Positions 52,563 through 61,075 of a DNA stretch of 64,000 nt are shown here, one piece after another. This DNA is from CAWDVK01 sp963805715 (GTDB lineage Bacteria; Actinomycetota; Actinomycetes; Streptosporangiales; Streptosporangiaceae): positions 33,683 through 97,682 of the forward strand of contig CAWDVK010000012.1 of NCBI GenBank assembly GCA_963805715.1, read 5' to 3'. A program made the translations under genes and the position numbers. The notes below the pieces were generated by a model that was not told where the DNA came from, did not search any database, and saw only the letters and a program-made list of their open reading frames with translations. How positions within the stretch are numbered: the first letter of the stretch is position 1; the number at the start of each line of letters is the position of its first letter.

Positions 52563-52600
52563 GGCGAAACGGACAGGTCGTGCGATCTGTCCGTATCGCC
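52563..52600. promoter_or_regulatory. Imperfect 14-bp palindrome upstream of the DUF3566 gene
   Basis: GGCGA-A-ACGGACAG (52563-52576) pairs with CTGTCCGT-A-TCGCC (52587-52600) with one mismatch, around a ten-base loop. It lies 110 bases after gyrA and 68 before ATG 52668. It could be a gyrA terminator or an operator. Confidence 0.5.
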
Positions 52601-52667
52601 GTGTAAGGTTCCGGGAGGATGTCGAGGCTCGCTCCTGTCGCCGGGAGAGCCGCAGGGGGATAGCCGG

Positions 52668-53783
52668 ATGGCCGCGAGCCGCAAAGCGCAACGTTCTGGC
52701 GGTTTGGGGCGTCTTACTACTGACGCCGCAGAAGACGGCAAGGTTCCTGTGGACCAGAAACCGTCATCTGGGGATAACCTCGTGTCAGGAAACGGTACGG
52801 AGGTGGACGGGGTGGACAACCGGGTTAAGCCGCAGCCGCGGCCGGCTAACGGAGGCCCGGTCGGCAGTTCCCCGGATCCGGACGGCAGTTCGGCCGACGG
52901 GGAGCCCGCTGAGGCGGCTTCCGGTCCAGCGGGCTCGGCCGGCAGTTCCTCCGCCAGTTCCGGCGCGGCCGCCTCAGGCTCCGGGTCAGCCAGGGCCGCC
53001 GGCGGCTCCTCGCCCAGCTCGCTTCCTGCTGCTCCACGCGGCACGGCCGCCAGCACGCCCAGTGGCGATGCCAGCTGGCCGGACGCCCCCGCTGCAGCCG
53101 ACGGTCCGGGCACCGTGGCCAGCAATGCCCCGGACCGTCCGGACGGCCGGGCCGCGTACCGTCCCGGTGCTCCTGACGGGCCGTCAGGAGGCCTGGGATA
53201 TATTCCGGCTGCTGCGCCGAGGCCCAGCACTCAGGGGAGTTCTATGCGCTTCTCGGCACCCTTCTCCGGCAGCGGCTCAGCGGCCGGCATCGCTGCCCGG
53301 CTCACCGCGCCGTTCTCGGCCCTGACCCGCAACCGGCCGAAGGTTGCCAGGCCAAGCCGGGCTGAGCGCGATCAGCGGCAGCGGCCCTCCGCAGCGCCTG
53401 ACCAGGACCAGGTCACCAGGAAGGCTCAGCTCGCGCTGGCCAGGATCGAGCCCTGGTCGGTGATGAAGTTCAGCTTCCTGATCTCGATCATCGGCTGCGC
53501 GGTGCTGACGATCGCTGTGGCCCTGCTCTACACGGTGCTCTCGAAGCTCGGAGTTTTCCACAGCATCGAGAACACGGTGGGGCTGGTGACGTCGACCAAG
53601 AACCGCGCGGGCGCGAATGCCGCAAGCTGGTTCGGGGCGTCCAGGGTGATCGGGTACACCATCGTGGTCGGCGTCGTGAACGTGGTCCTCATTACCGCCC
53701 TGGCCACCGTGGGCGCGGTCGTCTACAACCTCGTCGCGATGCTGGTCGGCGGTATCGAGGTCACGCTGCGGGAAACCGACTGA
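52668..53783 (+). CDS. DUF3566 transmembrane protein
   Basis: 371 residues from ATG 52668, preceded by GGGGGA. GTG 52557 would add 37 residues but runs through the palindrome. The first 260 residues are Ser/Ala/Pro-rich. The DUF3566 domain is residues 275-371: RIEPWSVMKFSFLISIIGCA (first TM), a loop VFHSIENTVGLVTS, and a second TM VVNVVLITALATVGAVVYNL. It lies downstream of gyrA as in all related genomes (CwsA-neighbour Rv0007 in M. tuberculosis). Function unknown. Confidence 0.9.
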   Translation: MAASRKAQRSGGLGRLTTDAAEDGKVPVDQKPSSGDNLVSGNGTEVDGVDNRVKPQPRPANGGPVGSSPDPDGSSADGEPAEAASGPAGSAGSSSASSGAAASGSGSARAAGGSSPSSLPAAPRGTAASTPSGDASWPDAPAAADGPGTVASNAPDRPDGRAAYRPGAPDGPSGGLGYIPAAAPRPSTQGSSMRFSAPFSGSGSAAGIAARLTAPFSALTRNRPKVARPSRAERDQRQRPSAAPDQDQVTRKAQLALARIEPWSVMKFSFLISIIGCAVLTIAVALLYTVLSKLGVFHSIENTVGLVTSTKNRAGANAASWFGASRVIGYTIVVGVVNVVLITALATVGAVVYNLVAMLVGGIEVTLRETD

Positions 53784-53877
53784 CCGACCGGTCCGGGCTT
53801 GCGGTAACCTATCCCGGCGAAGTAAGTGCGCTGAGATGCCGACGCGGCGACGCGCTGCGGTCATCAGCGCCACCCAC

Positions 53878-53951
53878 GGGCCTGTAGCTCAGACGGTTAG
53901 AGCGCTTCCCTGATAAGGAAGAGGTCAGAGGTTCAAGTCCTCTCAGGCCCA
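53878..53951 (+). tRNA. tRNA-Ile (anticodon GAT), CCA not encoded
   Basis: Acceptor GGGCCTG pairs with CAGGCCC, the D-arm TAGCTCAGACGGTTAGAGC is standard, the anticodon stem CTTCC/GGAAG encloses CTGATAA giving GAT, and the T-arm has GGTTCAAGTCC. Discriminator A is followed by CAG, not CCA. The tRNA-Ala gene that often follows is absent, and an accessory island starts here. Confidence 0.97.
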
Positions 53952-54259
53952 CAGTTCAGAGCGTTTTTTCGGTAGGACGCAGTCTGGCCGGGGAGCCAAA
54001 CAGGGAGCCAGCCGGTCAATTATTTGATGTGGCGAGGCGAGGCTCCCGCGAGGACTCGGTTACTGGGTTGCCTAAGAACCGCTGATTCAGCACGGCGAAC
54101 ACTCATCGGGCCGCCTGTCTCCCCGGCGCTGCCATCGGCAGCCAAGCCTCGCGCCATGGCGGGCGGCCCGGCGCACGGGGCGCAGCTGAGACGGTCGCGT
54201 TGAGGACGGGTTAGCCGACCCATATCGGCTACGTGCGCGCCTCCACTATTGGAAAGCCG
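53952..54259. other. Gene-free junction after tRNA-Ile
   Basis: A T6 run (53963-53968) may end the tRNA transcript. A direct repeat GGGAGCCA occurs at 53991-53998 and 54003-54010. No reading frame with a good start is seen. A short IGYVRAST frame near 54219 faintly recalls a serine resolvase start but is too short to call. This is where the core genome gives way to the island. Confidence 0.55.
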
Positions 54260-54694
54260 TCACACGAGGTAATGGCGCTGGCCGCCACCGGGTAGCTCGG
54301 CCTGGCCGCCGCTGGGCACATCCGGCTTGCCCTCGCCACCTTTGATAGCCGCAAGGAGCGCGGCAACGGTGTCGATCCACCCGGCGAGCTCGGCTCCAGT
54401 GGGGGCGAGGTCATAAGGGTGGTAGTGACAAGCGCTGCTGAGCGCGGCCTACACGTAACTGATCTTGCGGGCGAGCCTCGGCTGCAGGAAGTGGGGCAGG
54501 CAGGTGAGCTGAGTCTTCATGGTTGCCTCGCACAGTCCGGCGGTTGCCGGGTCTGCTGCCCAGAACTCCTCGATCCCCTTCTCCAGCGCCTGCCGGGCGA
54601 GCAGGGCTACAGCGCGCTGCCAGCTGCCGGCCCCCGCGGGCGCGGGGCGTTCCAGCAGGTCGCGCGCCGCGGCAAGGACGTCAGCTGGGGTCAT
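54260..54694 (-). pseudogene. Small helical (HEPN-like) partner protein with an in-frame stop
   Basis: ATG 54694 overlaps the end of the upstream ATPase gene (ATGA). The first 81 residues (TPADVLAAARDLLERPAPAG, LARQALEKGIEEFWAA, ARKISYV) end at TAG 54449-54451. The same frame continues without break as AALSSACHYHPYDLAPTGAE then LAGWIDTVAALLAAIKGGEG to TGA 54260. A TGG-to-TAG change would restore a 144-residue helical protein. The R-x5-12-H spacing and all-helical look suggest a HEPN-type fold, but this is inference. The pairing with an ATPase gene resembles two-gene toxin or defence modules. Confidence 0.65.
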
Positions 54695-57106
54695 GCCAGT
54701 TTCTCTCGGATTAGCTCGGTGAGGGCGCGAGCGTTACTGACCAGGGTTCGCAGTGACCCGCCGTGCGCGTCGTGGGCACCTTTGTTCAGGACCTTGTAGG
54801 TGTCGGCGGCCGAATGGCGCCAGCTGTCCAGGCGCGGGAGCACGTCTCCGCCCCTGGCAGGATCACCGAACATTGCCAGCGCTGCCCTCTTGCTGAGCTT
54901 GTCGGCGGCCTCGATCTGGGCTTCCACCTCCGCATGCCGCTTGCCCGCCGATAGCTGCGCGCGGCGGATCGCCTCGGTGAATGCCGCCTCCACGGCCATA
55001 CGGCACAGCCCAGGGATCACGCGGGCGGCGACCTTCTGCGGGACGGCGTCATCCGCGCACATGTCCTGCGCGTCCTTCAGCAGCCGCTCAACCGGGGTTA
55101 GTGCGGGCCGGACCTCGACGAACGACTCCGGCCGTCGTGATACTTCCAGGATCCGGCCGGCGATGCCCAGACGCCGCACGGCCTCCGGCAATCGGTCGTC
55201 GTGGGTGAACACCAGAACCTGGCGGGAATGGGCAACGTCCTCCAGCACCCTGGCAAGTCCCTCGACCTTCGCCGGATCCATCGCCTGCACCGGGTCGTCA
55301 ATGACCAGGAACCGGAACGGGCTGGCCGACATGGTTGCGCGCGGCAGGAAGATGCTCAGCGCGAGCGCATTGACCTCACCCTGGCTCATCACGCCCAGCG
55401 CAGCGCCCGCGCTGCCGTCAACCGTGACCTTCAAGTCAACCTGCCGACGGTTGCCGCTGCCGGACAGCCGGATTGCACCGAGGTCGACGTTGCTTTCCTG
55501 CCGCAGCATCGACCAAATCGCGGGCGCCTGCTCGCCCAGTGGTGCGAGCCGGTCGTTGCGGATGTCGTCGGTCGCATTCTTCAGCCACGTAATCGCGGCC
55601 TTCAGCGCAGGGACAGCCGTAGCGTCGGCGTCTTGGGCGCGGGTGCACCACATCGCCACATTCCGCGCCAGCGGCGCCCACAGATCCTCGCGGGCTCGTA
55701 GCTCATCCTGGGCCGACTTTGCCAGCGCCGTTACCAGCCGGGACAGTCCTGGCCACGACCACTCAAGGTGATCAGCGAGCTGCCGCAGGCCGTCCGCCTC
55801 CTCGGCGTCCGGAGGCTTGGCCCAGGCCTGCCAGACCAGCCTGGCAGGCTCAGGGTCAGCCCCGCCGACCGGTGATCCGGTCAGAGCCACGGGCGGCGGC
55901 GCGAACAGCTCGCTGGCCGTCGCGCGTGCCTCTGCGGCCTCTGCGTGAGCCTGCTGGGCGTTGGAAGCCTGGGTCTTCAGGCGCGCGATGTGCTGTTTCG
56001 TTTGCTCGTGCCACTGCTCGTCCAGTGCCCCGGCGCGCCCGCACACCGGGCACGGTCCCGCGCCGTGCGCCTCGTAATGGCCGACGGCCGAGCTGAGCAG
56101 TTTCGCCAGTTCCAGCGCCTGCCCCGCTTCCGAGCCTGCAGCTCGCGCCAGCGCGTCAGGGGCTTCGCGTAGCGCTGCGGCTGCGGCGCCAACTTTCCCC
56201 TTAGCCGGGATGGTCAGCTGGCTGAGCAGCCGCAGGCGGCCGATCTCGCCAACTGGCTGCGCGGCCGCCGAGCCCGTGGCTATCGAAAGGGCATGCGCGA
56301 TGTCGCGCTGCTTGCCGGATAGCGCGTCGCGGCACGACCGGGCTCGCTCGTCATCAGCGGCACCGAGCCGGTCCAGTAGCGCGGGCAGGTCGGCGTTGAC
56401 CGCCTTGACCAGGTCCTCCCGTTCCTTGCGGGCCGCAGCCAGGCGTTTCTCAACGATATCGAGATCCTCCAGCCCGAGGACCGACGACAGCAGGTCATAC
56501 AGCTGCGATGGGCCGCGCAGAAACGTCTGAGCTCGGAGTGGGACAAGAACGGCCGGTAGGTGATCAGCGGGTCATCCCAGCCCAGGCGGCTCAGGCCGGC
56601 TCGCTTTTCCCCGATGACCTGCAGGTCGGCGCGGGAGTCGGCTAGGCCGGTTCCGGTGTCCCATACTCGCTGAACTGTCGCCTGTCCGGCATCCTCCAGG
56701 AGCAGGTCCGCCGACAGGCGCACCTCGCCGGCTGCGTGCAGGTTGCGCCAGCCAGCCCGCCAGGCGACTGCGGCCGCTTCTTGCCATCTGCGCAACCCAC
56801 CGGTAAGCAGCACCTCCAATCCCTCCGCGAAACTGGACTTGCCGCTCCCGTTGCGTCCCACGACCAGGGTCAGGCGAGGTCCGGGCTCAAGCTCGAGCGT
56901 GGCCGCTGCGCCGATGCCCCGGAATCCCGACACCGTGATCGACCGCAAGTAGGCTCCCGCCGGCTCGGCTACCAGCTCGACAGCCGCGCGCTCGCTGGCC
57001 GTGCAGCGTCACTGTCACAGGCAGCCAGCAGCAGGTGCTCTGCTTTCGGTGCCAGCGGCGCCATGCTGAGCAGCTTGAGCACCAGATCCAGCAGCGTGTC
57101 GTCCAT
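54691..57106 (-). pseudogene. Rad50/SMC-like AAA ATPase, broken by one or two single-base shifts
   Basis: Piece one (56948-56280) has FRGIGAAATLELEPGPRLTL and Walker A VVGRNGSGKSSFAEGL. After FLSHSEL at 56531 the frame is lost. Reading one base back restores TFLRGPSQLYDLLSSVLG and an open frame through a zinc-hook-like CPVCG (near 56040) to Walker B FRFLVIDDPVQAMDP and VLVFTHDD, ending at 54691 with a helical LNKGAHDAHGG region. A second shift is likely near 56985: MDDTLLDLVLKLLSMAPLAP from ATG 57106 would join ERAAVELVAEPAGAYLRSIT. If not, TTG 56948 with GGGAG could be the start. The intact protein would be about 800 residues. Such ATPases act on DNA ends or sense DNA in repair and anti-phage systems. 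Confidence 0.7.
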
Positions 57107-57295
57107 TACCGCCCCGGCTCGCCCGAAGTGATCAGTGACCGGCTTATCATCCCGGTGCGACAGCCACACCATGAAAGATCAGATTCTTCCGGCCTGGACT
57201 GCTCCGGCAATGAGCTGCTGCTGGCTACGCCAAGGCTGAACGTGGCGAGCTGATCTAGTACCCATGCCCGCCAGCAGGCGCGGGTCGCCGACGGA

Positions 57296-57421
57296 TCAAG
57301 CGCCCGGCCGCGTCTCGCCGCCGAGCGCGTCGGCAACGCGCCTGTCGGCAGCGTCGGCTTGGCCGTCGAGCAGTGAGCGTAGACCTTAAGCAGGACGGCG
57401 ACGCCGTGCCCAGCGCGCGTT
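57296..57421 (-). pseudogene. Tyrosine integrase C-terminal remnant with a frameshift
   Basis: RAGHGVAVLLKVYAHC matches the GHxxxxxLxxY end of actinobacterial phage-type integrases, including the catalytic Tyr. After HC one base is missing. In the next frame DGQADAADRRVADALGGE, a typical integrase tail, runs to TGA 57296. Upstream of 57421 the frame has no integrase similarity but encodes HTCTSPYAAGTQDGGTGVPC then QICSW, a possible small cysteine-pair protein start. The rest of 57107-57580 holds no intact gene that I can defend. Confidence 0.6.
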
Positions 57422-57580
57422 GATGGGACAGTCTCTCCCCAGCTGCAGATCTGGCAGGGCACGCCGGTGCCGCCGTCCTGGGTGCCGGCGGCGTAGGGGC
57501 TGGTGCAGGTGTGCATCACGGTGACAGCCATCCTGATCGTCATGCTGGCCGGATCGTAGGGCCGGATCGCGTTCCGGTGG

Positions 57581-58801
57581 CTACCTGGCGGCGTCCCGCA
57601 AGGCGAGCGACGCGACATCGAGGGCCGCCCGCAAAGCGTAGGTATCCCCGGTCGATTGGCACGCGGCCGCCAGCCCGCTGATCGCGTAGTCGAGGTTCCG
57701 GCTCAGGTCAAATCGCACATCGAATCGATCGGTGCCCGCCGACGACGGCTCGGCGCGCGCTGCCTCGAATTTGTTGAACAACGGGCTGACATCGCCTGCA
57801 CTACGCGGGTCGAACAGATCTGGCCGGACGGTGTCCTCGTAGCCTTTGTCGAATCCGCTGAAATAGATCGGCACCGAGCTACCGATTTGACGCAGCGTCC
57901 CGATGGCAAGGTCAAGCAGACTAATCGGCCAGCCAAGGTCCCGGATGGCATGGACGTACAGGTCATCAGCCGCCGGCGTAAGGCCGGCCTGGAGCAGCAA
58001 CTGGGCCGATTCGCGCGCGGACTGCGCGTAAAAGACCACGCCGGGCTCGTGCAACCGGAAGAACCTCTCACTGTGGCAGGCGAGCAGTCGCTTGTGCACG
58101 AGCGAGTTGTCGACGATGTGGGTGAATCGCGCCATCGAAGCCCTGGCGAAGTCGCTCCGCGCCTGGTAAACGACGAATTCCGCGAGTCGCTTGCTCGCCG
58201 CGTAAACCTCGCGGGAGTACGGCCGCATTGCCTTTCCGGTGGACGCGTGCACCACCTGTTGCGCGCCCGCCGCCGCGGCCGCCGCCACGACGTTGCGGGT
58301 GCCCAGGATGTTCGTGGTCACGGTGTCGTAAACGCTGCGCTCGGCTAGTCCTGGATCCCGCTGGCCGGCCAGGTGAAACACAACGTCCGGGCGAATGTCG
58401 GCCACCAGGTCCTTCAGCGCCTGGCCATCCCTGATGTCGACGCGGCGATAATCCACGCGGTCCTGGCTGACCCAGGTGTGCTCGCCGCGGCTGATGCTCG
58501 CGATCCGGCTCGGCTGGTGCGCGCGCAACTCCCTGATCAGGGCCGAACCGATGCAACCGGTCCCGCCTACGACCAGCACGGCCTTGTCCGCGAGCCAGGA
58601 TCCGAGTTCGGCAGGCTGGGCCGGGTTTTCCCTCTCGGTGATCTGCCGGAACCGAGCGTATTCAGCATCAGCGTCCGGTTTGACCCGCAGCAGTGCCGCC
58701 GTCCAGTGCCGCAGCTCAGTCAGCGTCGCGTCATCCAGACTGGCCTGGCCAGGCGGTGCGATCGCGCGCATCGCCGAGATGATCTCGTCAGCGGTCTCCA
58801 A
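57581..58801 (-). CDS. NAD-dependent epimerase/dehydratase (extended SDR, polysaccharide type)
   Basis: 406 residues from TTG 58801, which has GGGAG eight bases upstream; ATG 58858 is an alternative. After a helical N-terminal 75 residues comes the Rossmann start AVLVVGGTGCIGSALIREL, DIRDGQALKDLVADIRPDVV then FHLAGQRDPGLAE, and the catalytic YAASK in REVYAASKRLAEF. A C-terminal part with PLFNKFEAARA follows. It resembles CapD/nucleotide-sugar dehydratases, but HASTGKAMRP replaces the usual STDKAV, and Arg-rich substrate contacts are not obvious. The sugar substrate is unknown. It is next to an integrase remnant in the tRNA-Ile island. Confidence 0.8.
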   Translation of the reverse strand: METADEIISAMRAIAPPGQASLDDATLTELRHWTAALLRVKPDADAEYARFRQITERENPAQPAELGSWLADKAVLVVGGTGCIGSALIRELRAHQPSRIASISRGEHTWVSQDRVDYRRVDIRDGQALKDLVADIRPDVVFHLAGQRDPGLAERSVYDTVTTNILGTRNVVAAAAAAGAQQVVHASTGKAMRPYSREVYAASKRLAEFVVYQARSDFARASMARFTHIVDNSLVHKRLLACHSERFFRLHEPGVVFYAQSARESAQLLLQAGLTPAADDLYVHAIRDLGWPISLLDLAIGTLRQIGSSVPIYFSGFDKGYEDTVRPDLFDPRSAGDVSPLFNKFEAARAEPSSAGTDRFDVRFDLSRNLDYAISGLAAACQSTGDTYALRAALDVASLALRDAAR

Positions 58802-59045
58802 AGGCCATCTCCCAGTGCGGCAAGCTTTCTGGAGTCCGAGCGCGCTGCTCAGCATCATGGTGACAGGTAACGGCGACACCTGCACCATGCGCCACGCAGG
58901 TGACCGGGCACGAAGCGCAGTGCGGCGTGGCAACAGCCGAGTCTAGCCCCCCGCGCGACACGACTGCCGATGGTCTCGCCCGGCTGCTCAGGCCTAGCCC
59001 AGGGCGCACCGAACACGATAATCCGACAGGTCAGAAGCGCTTCGC

Positions 59046-59687
59046 TCAGAGCGAGCCGTTGGCCGTCCCGGCGGACCGGTAGTTCGCCACGAAATCAACC
59101 CACCAACGGTCGGGATCGCCATCGCACATGGCGGCTGCCATCGCCCGCCCGCTCTCGCTCTCCACCGCGTCCCGGCTCGCGTTGACCCAGTCCCGCGCCC
59201 GCGCGTAACCATGCGCTGCGTACTCAACCGCCTGCGCGAGGCACTTGAGTTTGTCCGCGTCGTGCGCGAGCCGCGCTTCCGGTGTCGCTCGCTCGCGGAA
59301 CTCGCTGATGATCGACGTGTAGGCCTCGACTACCGGCAGCGGTGCGCCGCTGATTTGATCCCAGGCGACCTTGTCCTCGTCTGCCTTGTCCAGGTACCTT
59401 TTCCCGACCGACGGGATATCCCCGAGTCGTGCCTCGGTGGCGTCGTGAAGTAGCGCGAGGATCGCCGTGTGCTCGGCGTTCGCGCCTTCCTGGATAGCTA
59501 GGAAATAGGCCAGGGCGGCGGTGCGGAAGCTGTGCTCCGCGACAGTCTCGGGCTGCTTTACCCCAGCCAGCCACCAACCCGTGCGCGCACTCTGCTTCAA
59601 GTGGCCGAGCTCGTGCACGAATCTGTTTAGATCTTCGGTCGCCATCGTCGCATCAGATTCTGAAGCGGGGTCGCGGTGAGGATTCAC
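59046..59687 (-). CDS. HD-domain hydrolase (HD_3, YfbR-like nucleotidase type)
   Basis: 213 residues. The metal ligands of the HD fold are all present: His in VAEHSFRTAALAYFLA, the HD pair in ILALLHDATEARLGDIPS, and Asp in LAHDADKLKCLAQAVEYA. The closest known group hydrolyses deoxynucleoside monophosphates. GTG 59687 has GGGAG inside the upstream gene end and lies three bases after its stop, so it is translationally coupled to the HTH protein. A nucleotide-depleting or housekeeping nucleotidase role is possible. C-terminal WWVDFVANY is not recognised. Confidence 0.85.
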   Translation of the reverse strand: MNPHRDPASESDATMATEDLNRFVHELGHLKQSARTGWWLAGVKQPETVAEHSFRTAALAYFLAIQEGANAEHTAILALLHDATEARLGDIPSVGKRYLDKADEDKVAWDQISGAPLPVVEAYTSIISEFRERATPEARLAHDADKLKCLAQAVEYAAHGYARARDWVNASRDAVESESGRAMAAAMCDGDPDRWWVDFVANYRSAGTANGSL

Positions 59688-59690
59688 GTT

Positions 59691-60956
59691 TTATTCTCCC
59701 TGCTTGCTGGCGACCACGCCAGCAAGATCTAGGCACGCGGTCCGCAACTCCGTAAGCTCAGCCCGTTCTGCTCGGTATCTGAGCGCAGCAATGAGCTCAT
59801 CGATCATGCCACCGAAGGTTGCGTCAGCCTGCTCGAGTGTCAATGGAACATAGGTTGTGACGAGGTACCAGGCATACACCTCATTGTAACTTTTTATTTC
59901 GTGAATTACTTCTCTGGCGGAATTGCGCAGCACCAGGTTGTGCGGCAGCGTGAAGTTGTCGGCGGACGGACTGAGATCCCCGGTCCAGCTGGGGAAGGTC
60001 CACAGCTCGACCAGCCGCGCCGCGCCCTCCGTAGCCACGAGTTCGTTGTACCGCCCGGCCAGATCCAGATCGTCACTGCGGCGGAGGCTGCCCATGAAAG
60101 CGCCGCGCACGAAGAAGCCTGCCATCTCGTCCCGCAACCCAGCCCGGCGCCGCGCGGGCGACTTGATGTCCATCTCGATCTGGGCCGCAAGATGGTGGGC
60201 GAGATGGCCGAGCGCGATCGAGCGCTGATAGGTGATGCGGGTCGAGGAGAGCTTCTCGAACATCTCCCGGGATGCCCCGATGAGCGCCTGGTGATCCGGG
60301 AAGACGGGCGGTGTCCCGGCGCTGCCGTAGATGGCGTGCAGCGCCCAGGTCTGGGGCCTGCCCCAGCACGACCGGAGCTTGCGCACGGACCGATCCGTGT
60401 CGCCCTTGAGGATGCTCAGTCCGGCCTCGGTCGCGCTGCACAGGAATTGCGGGACGATAGCGGCTTGCTCGATGGCTTGGCTGAATGCTGCCCCGCTGAT
60501 CTCGAAGCCCGCGGCCGCGCCTTCCTTGATCAGTTGGTCGACCCGTTCCTGCACCACGGACCGGCTGTATTCCTGATCAATGCCGGGAACGACGGCCATC
60601 AGCTTTCGAATCGCGTGCGATTGCATGCGGTCAAGCCAGTCGTCGGCGACCCAGTGCCGGTAGATCGTTGTCTCATCCACCCCGAGCGCGTCCGCGAGAC
60701 TGGCCGGCGAGTGGCCCGCCTTCTCGGCCAGATCGCGCAGAGTGCGGTAGCGTGCTGCCACAATTTTGTAGCGTACTAGAAATATCGGTAGAAGCTCGCC
60801 TGGCCCGTACAGGCTCCAGAGCACCTGCATCCGTGCAAGTGCCACGGTCACGGGGACGGCCGGGTAGGGCGGCCGGCAGGGTCCGGGCGGCTGTACCGGC
60901 GGCGTCTCGGCCGGGCCAGTTCGCTGGCTCGAGGGCGGCTGATCCGGATTGACCAC
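59691..60956 (-). CDS. HTH-containing protein of 421 residues, unknown function
   Basis: GTG 60956. The first 35 residues are Pro-rich. Residues about 70-110 (LRDLAEKAGHSPASLADALG, then VDETTIYRHWVADDWL) form a helix-turn-helix of the Xre/TetR-like kind. The remaining 300 residues are alpha-helical with no catalytic motif I can name (QAIEQAAIVPQFLCSATEAG, RITYQRSIALGHLAHHLAAQ, EMAGFFVRGAFMGSLRR). It is probably a regulator with a large sensor domain. It is coupled to the HD hydrolase downstream and divergent from the lipoprotein gene, so it may control both. Confidence 0.6.
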   Translation of the reverse strand: MVNPDQPPSSQRTGPAETPPVQPPGPCRPPYPAVPVTVALARMQVLWSLYGPGELLPIFLVRYKIVAARYRTLRDLAEKAGHSPASLADALGVDETTIYRHWVADDWLDRMQSHAIRKLMAVVPGIDQEYSRSVVQERVDQLIKEGAAAGFEISGAAFSQAIEQAAIVPQFLCSATEAGLSILKGDTDRSVRKLRSCWGRPQTWALHAIYGSAGTPPVFPDHQALIGASREMFEKLSSTRITYQRSIALGHLAHHLAAQIEMDIKSPARRRAGLRDEMAGFFVRGAFMGSLRRSDDLDLAGRYNELVATEGAARLVELWTFPSWTGDLSPSADNFTLPHNLVLRNSAREVIHEIKSYNEVYAWYLVTTYVPLTLEQADATFGGMIDELIAALRYRAERAELTELRTACLDLAGVVASKQGE

Positions 60957-60994
60957 AAGGAAATTTTCGTGCGTTCAGCCGGGCTATCACGGCG

Positions 60995-61063
60995 GCAAAT
61001 AGTTCGACATTCGTACGGTCATTGCCGCACAACAACCTGTAGCTAATAAAAGGCGCTATTTGC
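60995..61063. promoter_or_regulatory. Divergent promoter region with an 8-bp inverted repeat
   Basis: GCAAATAG (60995-61002) and CTATTTGC (61056-61063) are exact inverted copies, 53 bases apart. They lie in the AT-richer 119-base gap between the HTH gene and the lipoprotein gene. The right arm is 13 bases before ATG 61076. A shared operator is possible. Confidence 0.35.
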
Positions 61064-61075
61064 TATCCAGTCAAT

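Noticed and set aside
54219..54288. Serine resolvase N-terminus (IGYVRAST)
   Set aside because: Only about eight residues fit, then the frame ends; it overlaps the better-supported minus-strand gene end.
57106..57618. Intact 170-residue minus-strand gene
   Set aside because: The frame joins a cysteine-rich start to an integrase tail and then runs out of frame with it; it reads as a junction of remnants.
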